A stretch of DNA of 17,188 bases from Candidatus Doudnabacteria bacterium RIFCSPHIGHO2_02_FULL_46_11 (GTDB lineage: Bacteria; Patescibacteriota; Doudnabacteria; UBA920; 2-02-FULL-46-11), in assembly GCA_001779955.1 (NCBI GenBank), contig MFES01000026.1:1-17188 (forward strand). Direction: 5' to 3'. The notes under the pieces were generated by a model. That model was not told where the DNA came from, did not search any database, and saw only the letters and a list, made by a program, of their open reading frames with translations. Of the stretch, positions 1-6,575 are shown piece after piece (position 1 is the first letter of the stretch; every line of letters starts with the position of its first letter). Position numbers and translations under genes: made by a program.

Positions 1-520
1 AAGTGGTTTTGCCGTGGTCAACATGGCCCATGACCGCCACAATCGGCGGACGGGCGACAAACTGATCGGCAGTCTGCGGATTCTGCAATTCCCTTTTTAA
101 GACCTCGGCCACATAACCGGTGCCGACCACATTACCCAAAGTGGCGGTTTCCAGGCTGGCCTCAAAGCCAAAATCAGCGGCCACAACGCTGGCTGTATCA
201 AAATCTATTTCTTCATTCATGGCGGCCATCACGCCATTCTTTATCAAATCCTTAACGACATCCACCACTGACAGCTTAAGCTTGGCCGCCAAATCCTTAA
301 CGATAATGTTCGGCGGTAAGGCGACACTCTTGTCGTCTACGACATCTGTCTCCGGAGGCAATTCCACCACGGGCGTTCCGAGTTTTTCCAAGATTTGCTT
401 GGCGGCGTCATTATCGATTTTTCGCTGGCGCGGATTAACTTTAAAACCGAGCTTGGCGATTTCTGCGCGAAGCTCTTGTACCGACATATTCAACTGTTGC
501 GACAAACTGCTGATATTCAT
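1..520 (-). CDS. infB: Translation initiation factor IF-2, N-terminal part (truncated by window edge)
   Basis: IF-2 is the GTPase that brings initiator fMet-tRNA to the 30S subunit and promotes subunit joining. Reading the minus strand from ATG 520-518 gives 173 codons that run off the left edge. The N-terminus (MNISSLSQQLNMSVQELRAE) is an IF2_N-type helical module. A second IF2_N-like module follows (LPPNIIVKDLAAKLKLSVVD, about residues 67-86), as in the family. The end reaches the G1/P-loop of the GTPase domain (RPPIVAVMGHVDHGKTT). An in-frame TAA lies just upstream of the ATG, which fixes the start; GAGGT about 11 nt upstream may act as a Shine-Dalgarno sequence. The long basic N-terminal linker of E. 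coli IF-2 is absent, so this is the short form. It is the last gene of the minus-strand group and has its own promoter at 639-667. Identification is firm; only the G domain onward is missing. Confidence 0.96.
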   Translation of the reverse strand, partial: MNISSLSQQLNMSVQELRAEIAKLGFKVNPRQRKIDNDAAKQILEKLGTPVVELPPETDVVDDKSVALPPNIIVKDLAAKLKLSVVDVVKDLIKNGVMAAMNEEIDFDTASVVAADFGFEASLETATLGNVVGTGYVAEVLKRELQNPQTADQFVARPPIVAVMGHVDHGKTT

Positions 521-638
521 CCCGTATAGTTACCTCGATAATCTTGGGGCTTTGTGTTCGACTATTATTGCCCATTAAAATCCTTTTACCGTTTCCGACT
601 GAATATTCAGGACTTCTAACGGGACCCATAACCTGTTA

Positions 639-667
639 ATTTTACTGTAAAAATAGGGTTTTGGCAA
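639..667 (-). promoter_or_regulatory. Sigma70-type promoter for infB
   Basis: On the minus strand TTGCCA (-35, 667-662) and TAAAAT (-10, 644-639) are separated by exactly 17 nt, each differing from consensus at one base. It sits between the stop of the DAGK-like gene and infB. It would give a leader of about 110 nt before the infB ATG. Confidence 0.65.
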
Positions 668-668
668 C

Positions 669-1535
669 CTAGCCACGACGGCCTTTGCCTACTATTACCC
701 GTATCTTTTTGTCAGACACGCCGAGGCTAAGATTGCTCCGGTTCAAAAAAACTTGTTCAATTAAAACGTTAAAATTTTTCGGTCCTTCAATTTCGAAATT
801 CCGGCCATGCAATACCGTACTGCCCGGCACTTCCTCAAAACGCCCCTCGGCAATGCTTTTGCGAAATTTTATAAGCTCGCGCGTCGGACGCTTTTCCAAA
901 AGAAGCAGGTCCAGCTTGCCGTCATGGGGCGAAAAAAGCGCCGAGCCCTTCTGATCAATACCACCCCGGGCGTTAATCACGCTTCCGGCAATGATATTGG
1001 CGGAAAGCTCCAGTCGACCATCAATACTCACTTTTACCGGTATGCTTTGCAACAAACGCAGCTTGGAAATCATGCCAAAAGATGAAAAAATGCCTCCGCT
1101 ACCTTTTCTGATTTCATTGTTAATCAGGCCAAAATCAACCCGGGTAAAAAAGTAGTTGCGGCCGACAAGGCCGATATCAAAATCTTCTACCCGCCGTTTG
1201 GCGATTGCTTGGCAGGCATCTTCCAAACCTCTGACCCCCAAAACATGACTGATGGAAGTGTTGCTTACCAGGGGAATATAACCCAAGACAATTCCTTCCT
1301 GCTCGGCCAATAATTCAAGCAATTGCAAAAAATTATTGTCATCGCCGATGGCAACAATAGTCTTGGCGCCGCTCTGCCTGGCAGTGTCAACCAATTCCGG
1401 CACATTTCGCAGCCGGGTAACGCGATGAACCTCGCCACCGATCTGGTACTCGGTTAAAAAACCGTAAACCTCCCCCAGCAGGCGGTCGAAATTTCGCGTT
1501 TGGATGCGCGTTTGGTCAATAATGTAGTGATACAT
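669..1535 (-). CDS. Diacylglycerol-kinase-catalytic-domain-like protein with degenerate active site
   Basis: The 288-aa protein follows the layout of the DAGKc/YegS lipid kinase fold: an N-terminal alpha/beta half, a glycine-rich nucleotide loop near residues 62-68, then a C-terminal beta-sandwich half. The segment LGYIPLVSNTSISHVLGV (about 84-101) aligns with the family motif LGxIPxGTGNDxAR. RRVEDFDIGLVGRNYFFTRV (about 114-133) aligns with the strand that opens the second half. However, the phosphate-binding GGDGT is replaced by IGDDN (63-67) and GTGN by VSNT (90-93). Family knowledge makes these residues essential for ATP binding, so lipid kinase activity is doubtful; a binding or regulatory role, or a different substrate, is possible. 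The start is ATG 1535 with GAG a few bases upstream. It lies between bactofilin and infB on the same strand. The fold assignment is fairly sure; the function is not. Confidence 0.75.
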   Translation of the reverse strand: MYHYIIDQTRIQTRNFDRLLGEVYGFLTEYQIGGEVHRVTRLRNVPELVDTARQSGAKTIVAIGDDNNFLQLLELLAEQEGIVLGYIPLVSNTSISHVLGVRGLEDACQAIAKRRVEDFDIGLVGRNYFFTRVDFGLINNEIRKGSGGIFSSFGMISKLRLLQSIPVKVSIDGRLELSANIIAGSVINARGGIDQKGSALFSPHDGKLDLLLLEKRPTRELIKFRKSIAEGRFEEVPGSTVLHGRNFEIEGPKNFNVLIEQVFLNRSNLSLGVSDKKIRVIVGKGRRG

Positions 1536-1691
1536 AGCTCGGGGACTAGGGAACCTTAGGTTCCCTCCCAGCGATCCCGAACCCTCCTAAGGGGTTTTGC
1601 TCGGCCGTTCGCTCTGGCCCGGCAAAGCCGGATCCAGACTCAAGCCTCGCAACCTTTGTGCCGCCTCTGGCGGGTCCGGAAAAATTAAAAA
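1536..1691. repeat. Spacer of GC-rich hairpins between bactofilin and the DAGK-like gene
   Basis: No gene is seen. The 156-bp spacer holds several perfect inverted repeats: AGGGAACCT-T-AGGTTCCCT (1548-1566), CCGGC-AAA-GCCGG near 1619-1631, and CCGCC-TCT-GGCGG near 1660-1674. GC-rich CCGCC/GGCGG palindromes recur elsewhere in the window (3640-3656 and 12868-12901). They may terminate bactofilin mRNA, but no T-run follows. Confidence 0.5.
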
Positions 1692-2093
1692 TTATTCCTC
1701 TTCCTCTACCTCGTTAGCTTCGATGGATTCTACCTTCACGTTATTCTGGCCGTTCTGCTGCATATTGACCTGTCCGCTAAAAAAGGCACCTTCGCGCACG
1801 CCAAGCGAGCGGCAAAAAATATTGCCCAAAACCTTGCCTGTTTCGAGCAAAACCAAAGTGTTGGCCACTTTGATATCGCCTTCGACCACGCCAGCAATGG
1901 TCGCGTTCTGGGCCGAAATGCTGGCCTGGATCTTGGCCGAATCGCCGACAAAAAGGTCGCGCGAGGTGTTAACCTTACCCGCCACCTGGCCTTCAATTTG
2001 CAAATTCCCCTCCGAGGTTAAATCGCCCTCGACCCGGACCGAAGGTCCGATTACGCTTTCCGTTGTATCTCCGTCACCGTATTTTTTCGCCAT
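1692..2093 (-). CDS. Bactofilin (polymer-forming cytoskeletal protein)
   Basis: Bactofilins self-assemble without nucleotide into filaments from a right-handed beta-helix and act in cell-shape control, envelope attachment or organelle positioning. The 133-aa protein has the family plan: a short polar N-terminus, then from about residue 15 repeated short turns such as VRVEGDLTSEGNLQIEGQVA and ATIAGVVEGDIKVANTLVLL with regularly spaced G, V/I and D/N. A brief acidic tail (EVEEEE) follows. The N-terminal VIGPSVRVEGDLTSEG is the hallmark opening motif. The ATG at 2093 is preceded directly by an inverted-repeat element (2096-2166) and by no Shine-Dalgarno sequence. It lies downstream of the DUF4446 gene and upstream of the DAGK-like gene on the same strand. 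The linked RodZ-like gene in the window fits a cell-shape theme, but no physical link is shown. Confidence 0.93.
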   Translation of the reverse strand: MAKKYGDGDTTESVIGPSVRVEGDLTSEGNLQIEGQVAGKVNTSRDLFVGDSAKIQASISAQNATIAGVVEGDIKVANTLVLLETGKVLGNIFCRSLGVREGAFFSGQVNMQQNGQNNVKVESIEANEVEEEE

Positions 2094-2095
2094 AA

Positions 2096-2166
2096 GTTAG
2101 TAAGTAGTAAATAGTAAGTAGAGAGTAGAAGGTTTAACTACTAACTACTAGCTACTTGCTACTAGC
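2096..2166. repeat. AGTAAGTAGT inverted-repeat element, copy 1 (upstream of bactofilin)
   Basis: The spacer between DUF4446 and bactofilin consists of AGTAAGTAGT-type units facing CTACTAACTACTAGCTACTT-type units, so it can fold into an imperfect long hairpin. A cleaner copy lies at 7752-7810. In both cases the element ends about 5 nt before an ATG GCN AAA AAN start. Confidence 0.8.
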
Positions 2167-2176
2167 TTAATAATAA

Positions 2177-2650
2177 TTAACTTTTATTGCCGCGCCTGGC
2201 GCGGTCAACCGCTTCTATTTCCTCATCGGTTAAGACCTGGTCGCTCTTATAATTCTTAACCGACTTCGAGTACATGCGCATACCTTCCCGTGAATGAAGC
2301 CCGGTTATAATCGCGCCGTCGCCGTTGTCATTTATTAAAGCCAGGCTAAAGCTCATATTGCCGCCGCTGTCAGAAAAAGGATTATACCTGACAAGCCCAA
2401 CCTGGTTTAACAAAAAAACTGACTGGCCTTCAACCTGCTTCAATCTTTCATCGAGCGCTTTTAAACTTTCCTGATCGCGGCGCAGTTGGCGCTGATGAGA
2501 AAGCAACACCTCGCCGAACTGTTCATGCCCGGTTTCGGTGAATAACTTTTGAATCCAGGCAAGGTTGCGCCGGGCTGACCAAAAGTTCCAAGCCGAGAGA
2601 ATTAGAGCCAAAACCGTTAAAACCAAACTGACGATAAGCAAAGGTTGCAT
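2177..2650 (-). CDS. DUF4446 family membrane-anchored protein
   Basis: The 157-aa protein (ATG 2650) has one N-terminal membrane helix (QPLLIVSLVLTVLALILSAW), a basic/coiled-coil stretch with heptad-like leucines (about residues 30-80), then the DUF4446 core. That core contains VRYNPFSDSGGNMSFSLALI, IITGLHSREGMRMYSKSV and a terminal LTDEEIEAVDRA, the characteristic order of this family, which is of unknown function and common in Firmicutes and CPR bacteria. A GTG at 2689 would add 13 residues. I prefer ATG 2650 because a TATACT box ends six nt before it, which suggests a leaderless mRNA and would leave the GTG untranscribed. The membrane topology puts the conserved domain in the cytoplasm by the positive-inside rule (ARR after the helix). 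It is the first gene of the minus-strand group. No function is assigned. Confidence 0.88.
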   Translation of the reverse strand: MQPLLIVSLVLTVLALILSAWNFWSARRNLAWIQKLFTETGHEQFGEVLLSHQRQLRRDQESLKALDERLKQVEGQSVFLLNQVGLVRYNPFSDSGGNMSFSLALINDNGDGAIITGLHSREGMRMYSKSVKNYKSDQVLTDEEIEAVDRARRGNKS

Positions 2651-2656
2651 AGCCCT

Positions 2657-2686
2657 AGTATAACAGGCAAAAACTTCAAACACCAA
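2657..2686 (-). promoter_or_regulatory. Putative leaderless promoter of the DUF4446 gene
   Basis: On the minus strand TTGGTG (2686-2681) and TATACT (2662-2657) are 18 nt apart. The -10 box is six nt from ATG 2650, so transcription would begin at or next to the start codon. Confidence 0.45.
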
Positions 2687-2725
2687 CACTCAACCATCAA
2701 ATAAACACGCGCCTCAAACCCCGAC

Positions 2726-2787
2726 TCCGAATTTGAAATTTGAAGTTTTGAAGCCTGCCTGAAGGTTAAAATTTGAGGATTGGAGGC
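2726..2787. repeat. TTTGAAG-rich low-complexity repeat, copy 1
   Basis: The stretch is built from ATTTGAAATTTGAAGTTTTG-like units and resembles 11725-11793, where similar units precede recA. Both copies lie just upstream of a transcribed gene and contain a CCTGAAG/TCTGAAG interruption. No gene is seen between 2690 and 2797. Confidence 0.55.
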
Positions 2788-2797
2788 TAGATTTCAT

Positions 2798-2826
2798 TTG
2801 CTTTACGGTAAAAATTTTCGTATAAT
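2798..2826 (+). promoter_or_regulatory. Sigma70-type promoter for small membrane protein and tRNA-Ala
   Basis: TTGCTT (2798-2803), a 17-nt spacer and a perfect TATAAT (2821-2826). Transcription from about 2833 would give a roughly 40-nt leader for the gene at 2873 and could continue through tRNA-Ala. This is among the best promoter matches in the window. Confidence 0.7.
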
Positions 2827-2872
2827 ATCATTTGACTTGGCAATAAAACCAAGCATTAAATCTTTGAAAATA

Positions 2873-3139
2873 ATGAGTAAAAGGAATAAGAGAAAATTTA
2901 AATATCAAGCTACAAGCAGTCAGCCAACCGGTGGTCAGGCAGTCAGCCAATTGGCCAACCCGACGATAGCGGCCATGTCAGAGGTGGCGGCCACGGAAAC
3001 AACGGCTGTGAAAAAAGACATGCTTCAAACCATAGCTGTCAACTTGTTGTTTTTAGTAATTTTAGTCGGACTTTACTACTGGAATAAATCCGCCGGTGAA
3101 CCGCTTGAACAGCTGGTCAGTAAGTTTATAAAGATATAG
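2873..3139 (+). CDS. Small single-pass membrane protein, unknown function
   Basis: From ATG 2873 the gene encodes 88 aa. The N-terminus is very basic (MSKRNKRKFKYQ), followed by a polar, low-complexity linker. One membrane helix (TIAVNLLFLVILVGLYYW, about 53-70) follows, and then a short charged tail. The basic N-terminus implies the N-in orientation. Upstream in-frame ATG 2780 would add 31 residues but lies before the TATAAT at 2821, so it would not be transcribed from that promoter. Similar short basic-plus-one-helix proteins are frequent in CPR genomes, but I do not recognise a named family. A strong hairpin and tRNA-Ala follow closely, so they probably share a transcript. Confidence 0.65.
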   Translation: MSKRNKRKFKYQATSSQPTGGQAVSQLANPTIAAMSEVAATETTAVKKDMLQTIAVNLLFLVILVGLYYWNKSAGEPLEQLVSKFIKI

Positions 3140-3140
3140 C

Positions 3141-3164
3141 AGACTTTTGTGCCGCGAAAAGTCT
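3141..3164 (+). terminator. Hairpin between small membrane protein gene and tRNA-Ala
   Basis: AGACTTTT (3141-3148) pairs perfectly with AAAAGTCT (3157-3164) around an 8-nt loop, starting two nt after the stop codon. No T-run follows, so it may stabilise the mRNA 3' end or mark a processing site before the tRNA rather than terminate. Confidence 0.45.
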
Positions 3165-3175
3165 GGGTGCCGAAC

Positions 3176-3249
3176 GGGGATATAGTAAAACGGTATTACG
3201 CGCCCTTCGCATGGGCGAGGTCCGGGTTCGATTCCCGGTATCTCCACCA
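3176..3249 (+). tRNA. tRNA-Ala (anticodon CGC)
   Basis: The 74-nt sequence folds into a complete cloverleaf: acceptor GGGGATA/TATCTCC, D stem GTAA/TTAC, anticodon stem CGCCC/GGGCG with loop TTCGCAT, a 4-nt variable loop, and T arm CCGGG-TTCGATT-CCCGG. Discriminator A and an encoded CCA complete it. Loop positions 34-36 read CGC, which decodes GCG (Ala). The acceptor stem carries a G3:U70 wobble pair, the classic alanine identity element, which independently supports the assignment. A coding start follows after only five nt. Confidence 0.95.
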
Positions 3250-3254
3250 CAAAT

Positions 3255-3593
3255 ATGAGATTACCAGAATCACAAAGTTCAAGTGAAACGCAAAATCAAA
3301 GAAATGAACTACTTGAATTTGCGCGACTGGCTGGTATTGATGAATCCTACATGCCTCGACCCGGTACCGAAATATATAGACGGGTTATGGAATTATGCAT
3401 GGAATATATAGCCGCTATAGACGCCATGGATACCGGCTCTTACTCAAATTCTAAAAGAAGAATCGCTCATAATGAACTTTGCAAAGCAATATTCGGTAAA
3501 CAACGCGCTGAATTAAGTCCGGTTGATCAAGATAGGGTCAGTGATTTCGCGGCTGGCGTGGCGGGTAGGAATGAACTAATGGGGTCATTTTAA
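3255..3593 (+). CDS. Hypothetical protein, 112 aa, directly downstream of tRNA-Ala
   Basis: I do not recognise this protein. It is predicted to be soluble and mostly helical, with a polar N-terminal 15 residues, then a core beginning LLEFARLAGIDESYMPRPGT. A central helix (YRRVMELCMEYIAAIDAM) follows, and then a basic region (KRRIAHNELCKAIFGKQRAE). It has no signal peptide, membrane helix or obvious catalytic motif. The ATG at 3255 lies five nt after the tRNA CCA end and has no Shine-Dalgarno sequence, so after tRNA 3' processing its mRNA would start almost at the ATG. Codon use is slightly less GC-rich than the neighbours. Genes next to tRNA 3' ends are often acquired, but no integrase or clear attachment duplicate is seen. 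Confidence 0.6.
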   Translation: MRLPESQSSSETQNQRNELLEFARLAGIDESYMPRPGTEIYRRVMELCMEYIAAIDAMDTGSYSNSKRRIAHNELCKAIFGKQRAELSPVDQDRVSDFAAGVAGRNELMGSF

Positions 3594-3689
3594 TAAATCA
3601 CTTTGCTAAGACGAGTAAGTTTTCCCTGTCTGCCGCCAGGCGGGCACCTGTCTCGACTCGGTCCACCAATAAAGACTTAAACTAAAAAT

Positions 3690-3740
3690 AACCGCATCCT
3701 CCTCCGCCAAGGCTCCGGACGGACAGGAAGGCGGTTTTTT
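3690..3740 (+). terminator. Rho-independent terminator after the 112-aa gene
   Basis: AACCGC (3690-3695) pairs with GCGGTT (3731-3736) around a long, partly paired GC-rich loop (CCT/AGG inside), followed by TTTTTT. The preceding 3594-3689 has no gene; it contains a GC-rich palindrome TGCCGCC-AGGCGGGCA (near 3640-3655). Confidence 0.65.
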
Positions 3741-3742
3741 GA

Positions 3743-3748
3743 TATGAT
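3743..3748 (+). promoter_or_regulatory. -10 box of a probable leaderless mRNA
   Basis: TATGAT ends six nt before ATG 3755. A CGGACA lies 17 nt upstream as a weak -35, inside the terminator. Spacing puts the start of transcription at the start codon. Confidence 0.4.
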
Positions 3749-3754
3749 GCCGGT

Positions 3755-4237
3755 ATGAATGCCGTAAAAATTATTCAACGCGGACATCAAAATTTAATTG
3801 ACTACCTAAAAGACTTGTCGGAAACCGTGAGGGCGGACGGTTTTGTCACCGGCTCCTGGGCTATCAAAGATATAATCAATCATTTAGGCATCTATGAAGA
3901 GTTGCAAATCGAGGCGTTCAGCAAAGTTTTAAATCCGGAAACAGCCACGCCTTTACTCAACGAAAAAACTGGCAAGACCTATCTGGAATTTAACGACGAG
4001 CAAGAGAAAAAAGACAAAAGTAAAAGCTGGCAGGAAGTGCTCGATAGATACCATAAAGCTTACGCAACCCTTAAAACACTCGTAGAAAATACCGCCCCTG
4101 AACTTATGGCAAAACCAAACACTACCACTTGGTACGGCGATTCAGCCTCCCTTGAAGATGTCATCGCTTACAACTACGGACACAAAAAACACCATTTGGC
4201 GCAAATTAAACTGTTCCGCCAGCAAAATAAAATCTAA
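3755..4237 (+). CDS. DinB-like four-helix-bundle protein
   Basis: The 160-aa protein has the features of the DinB/DfsB-like superfamily of metal-binding four-helix bundles, which includes thiol-dependent transferases and damage-inducible proteins. A helix with SWAIKDIINHLGIYEEL carries the first conserved His (H43). The last helix YGHKKHHLAQIKLF supplies H143 and H147 (HxxxH). Together these form the usual three-His divalent-metal site. A W at 35 before the helix and a TTTWYGDSASLEDVIAYNYG stretch before the last helix also match the family. The substrate cannot be inferred. It is transcribed alone between a terminator and the convergent toxin remnant and ATP-grasp gene. It could equally be placed in the ClbS/DfsB branch. 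Confidence 0.8.
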   Translation: MNAVKIIQRGHQNLIDYLKDLSETVRADGFVTGSWAIKDIINHLGIYEELQIEAFSKVLNPETATPLLNEKTGKTYLEFNDEQEKKDKSKSWQEVLDRYHKAYATLKTLVENTAPELMAKPNTTTWYGDSASLEDVIAYNYGHKKHHLAQIKLFRQQNKI

Positions 4238-4247
4238 ATTTATAAAA

Positions 4248-4373
4248 TTAGAAACCACCAGTACGTTTTTCTGCTTGGCTGTATACCACTGAACGATGCT
4301 GAATAACAAAAATTTTAACGGTAGTTTTTTCTATTTTAAAAATCACACGATAATCTCCAATCCTTAATTTCCC
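4248..4373 (-). pseudogene. RelE/ParE-family toxin, C-terminal remnant
   Basis: Minus-strand codons immediately after the TAG of the ATP-grasp gene read 41 residues to TAA 4250-4248. They include KLRIGDYRVIFKIE, TTVKIFVIQHRSVVYS and AEKRTGGF. This is the characteristic second half of RelE/ParE/HigB toxins: the GxYRVIF strand with the catalytic-type Arg, then the IxHRxxVY strand. No start codon, no first two helices and no antitoxin gene are present. The remnant lies in the same frame as the ATP-grasp gene, so only the TAG separates them. It is best read as a decayed mRNA interferase whose 5' half was lost when the present ATP-grasp 3' end was joined to it. Expression as a protein is unlikely. 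Confidence 0.75.
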
Positions 4374-5555
4374 CTACTTTAAAAAGGCAATGTCCCAAAG
4401 CGCGCCTATGGCGTCACGCGGTTGACCCACCAGCGGGTTATGGTGCATTTCCAAAAACGGCAAACTGTTGCATTCTATAACCCCGCAATTTTCTATAGTC
4501 TGCCAGGGCTTAGAAATATCGGTGGTCATAAAATCGATACCGTGAAGCGGAGTGGCCAGTAATTTGTCTATTTTCTCAAACATCTCCACATTCGCCGGAT
4601 GAATTACATCAGTAAGATCAGTTAGGCCACTGCCTAAATACCCTACAGCCTTTTGATTTAATAAAACTACCTGACCGTCTTGTGGGATACTGCTCCAGGT
4701 AAAGCCGTGGTAACGAATTTCTTCTTCAGCTTTTTCATCCATCGGTAACTGATAAAAATAAGTGTTATCCCGTTTGGGATTTTTATTTTCTTTGAAAATA
4801 AGTTCGCGGATGCTCGATACGCCATCGCCGACAACATGGGGCTGCTCGCGGCGCAAACATGCAAAAAGTTTGCCACCAATAAAAGTAATGCGATGCACAA
4901 AACCGGAAAGCTCTTTTTCAACCACAACCCAGGGGCTTAACTGCTTGGCCTTCCTAAAAGCACTGATTAGCTCGGTAACGGTATTGATATGAATGGTGGT
5001 ATGGGCGCTGCGCGAACCAATGTGAGGCTTGATGATAACCGGCGCGCCGATAGTCTTAAAAATTCGCAAGGCTTTTTTAAGAGTAAAAGCCCGGCCACCG
5101 GCCGCCACAGGCATGCCCAATTTTAAAAACTTTTCTCTAATAACGGCTTTGTTATCGAGCCACTTTAAACTTTCATAATAGCCTTGTGGCCTTGGTAACT
5201 GCTCAAAAATTAGCCGCCTTTCCTTAAAATAAGCAACGCACAGCACGGTCGAACGGCTGAAAAATTTTAATTTTCTCATTACAATGCCGCGGCGTTCGGC
5301 TTCTTCCGCGGCCAAACGCATGCGCAAATTATCTTCCTCGTCAATTTTTGCTTCTTTTAATATGCGAATGATTAATAGCAAATTAACCAACAGGTCATGA
5401 TTTTTTAGACCGAAAACCGAAACAAATTTTTCGCCCAAAAATTCAAACGGACGCAATACTGGTAAAAACAGCCACTCAAAAAATATGCTTGTTTTTCGAA
5501 AAAAATGACCGGTTGATTTTGGCCCGCAATCCGGGCAGGTGTTTGCCTTTGGCAT
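4374..5555 (-). CDS. ATP-grasp ligase, cyanophycin-synthetase-like
   Basis: ATP-grasp enzymes activate a carboxylate as an acyl-phosphate and join it to an amine or thiol. In this 393-aa protein the ATP-grasp fold begins near residue 135 (DNKAVIREKFLKLGMPVAAG). It continues with the ATP lysine strand APVIIKPHIGSRS (171-183), an adenine-loop strand PWVVVEKELSG, and RREQPHVVGDGVSSIRELI (235-253), which is especially like cyanophycin synthetase. The metal ligands appear in GIDFMTTD (D341) and GVIECNSLP (E361, N363). The CphA-specific Mur-ligase domain is absent, so it is a stand-alone ligase. Residues 1-15 carry CPDC, a possible but incomplete metal site. It is divergent from the DHH gene with only 14 bp between start codons. 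Its substrate is unknown; peptide or amino-acid ligation is plausible. Class is firm, product is not. Confidence 0.85.
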   Translation of the reverse strand: MPKANTCPDCGPKSTGHFFRKTSIFFEWLFLPVLRPFEFLGEKFVSVFGLKNHDLLVNLLLIIRILKEAKIDEEDNLRMRLAAEEAERRGIVMRKLKFFSRSTVLCVAYFKERRLIFEQLPRPQGYYESLKWLDNKAVIREKFLKLGMPVAAGGRAFTLKKALRIFKTIGAPVIIKPHIGSRSAHTTIHINTVTELISAFRKAKQLSPWVVVEKELSGFVHRITFIGGKLFACLRREQPHVVGDGVSSIRELIFKENKNPKRDNTYFYQLPMDEKAEEEIRYHGFTWSSIPQDGQVVLLNQKAVGYLGSGLTDLTDVIHPANVEMFEKIDKLLATPLHGIDFMTTDISKPWQTIENCGVIECNSLPFLEMHHNPLVGQPRDAIGALWDIAFLK

Positions 5556-5569
5556 AAGGGTATTTTACC

Positions 5570-6526
5570 ATGCACGCCTATTTAGGTTATTCTTTTAATA
5601 TGGAGCAATCACCAATTCTAGTAACAAGCTACGTCAATCCCGATTTAGATGGTTTTTCTTGCGCAGTTGCCTATGCCGAACTACTAAACAAACTAGATAA
5701 ACCAGCCATCGCTGGTATTTTTGGTCGGCCCCTTGAAGAAGTAAATTTTGTAAACGAAAAATTCAAAATATTAGTGCCCAGAATCAGTGAGAAATTTAAT
5801 AAGGTAATCCTTGTCGATACCAGCGAGATCAACAATATCCCGGAAGGCATTTCAATCGACGAGATTATAGAAGTTATCGATCACCGCAAAAACAATCACG
5901 CCGAAAGTTTTAAAAATGCAAAAATACAAATAGAGCTCGTGGGGTCAGCCGCGACGCTTGTAGCTGAAAAATTCAAACAAGCCAACATTACTCCATCTGA
6001 AAATTCTGCCGCTTTCCTACTTATGGCAATTATTTCCAACACCCTGAACTTTCAATCTAAAACAACGACCGAGCGCGACAAAGAAATTGCCCATTGGTTG
6101 AAAACACATATCGCACTACCAGCAAATTTTGTCCACCAAATGTTTGCTGCTAAATCCGATCTGTCGGGCTCCAGGCTTCAACAAAACTTAGAAGACGATG
6201 CGGCAAGTTTTGATCTTGGCGGCAAAAAAGTAAGCATACTGCAGCTAGAAATAATTGATGCCGAACGGCTGGTCAAGGAAAGAAAAACAGAAATTCTTGA
6301 AGAAATAGAAAGGCAAAATAAAGTTTTTAAATTGGATTTAATATTTTTAACTATTATCGATCTGGAGAAAAATTTTAATCTATTTGTTACTAGAAATAAC
6401 CTTACCCAGAAGGCCCTTGAAGCCATACTTCAGGTAAAATTTACAGATAATGTAGCCAAACGACCTGGATTAATTATGAGAAAAGAAATTGTTCCGCTAA
6501 TTAAAAATTATCTAGAAAATGTCTAA
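5570..6526 (+). CDS. DHH/DHHA2 phosphoesterase-like protein (manganese pyrophosphatase relative), metal ligands altered
   Basis: The layout is that of family II inorganic pyrophosphatases: an N-terminal DHH domain (residues 15-170) and a C-terminal DHHA2-like domain (about 190-318). Recognisable motifs are TSYVNPDLDGFS (19-30), VILVDTSE (79-86), IEVIDHRKN (100-108), LVGSAATLVAE (123-133) and AIISNTLNFQSKT (153-165). Against the pyrophosphatase family, the first metal His is Tyr (Y21), the DHH triplet is DHR (104-106) and the Asp of the ISDT motif is Asn (N157). D25, D27, D83 and H105 remain. It may bind fewer metals, act on another substrate or be non-catalytic. The start could be ATG 5570 (AAGGG nine nt upstream) or ATG 5600, which would match the usual short N-terminus. 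Fold firm, activity open. Confidence 0.82.
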   Translation: MHAYLGYSFNMEQSPILVTSYVNPDLDGFSCAVAYAELLNKLDKPAIAGIFGRPLEEVNFVNEKFKILVPRISEKFNKVILVDTSEINNIPEGISIDEIIEVIDHRKNNHAESFKNAKIQIELVGSAATLVAEKFKQANITPSENSAAFLLMAIISNTLNFQSKTTTERDKEIAHWLKTHIALPANFVHQMFAAKSDLSGSRLQQNLEDDAASFDLGGKKVSILQLEIIDAERLVKERKTEILEEIERQNKVFKLDLIFLTIIDLEKNFNLFVTRNNLTQKALEAILQVKFTDNVAKRPGLIMRKEIVPLIKNYLENV

Positions 6527-6575
6527 CCCCAATAGAATTTTCACGAAATTAAATTAACCATTATTTTTAACATTT

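Noticed and set aside
2780..2872. Upstream in-frame start of the small membrane protein
   Set aside because: It precedes the TATAAT at 2821 and would add a segment unlike the basic N-terminus expected.
3640..3668. tRNA 3'-end-like string TCGACTCGGTCCACCA, possible att site or second tRNA
   Set aside because: No matching acceptor 5' strand (GGACCGA) upstream, no pairing T stem, and no integrase nearby; similarity to the tRNA-Ala end is partial.
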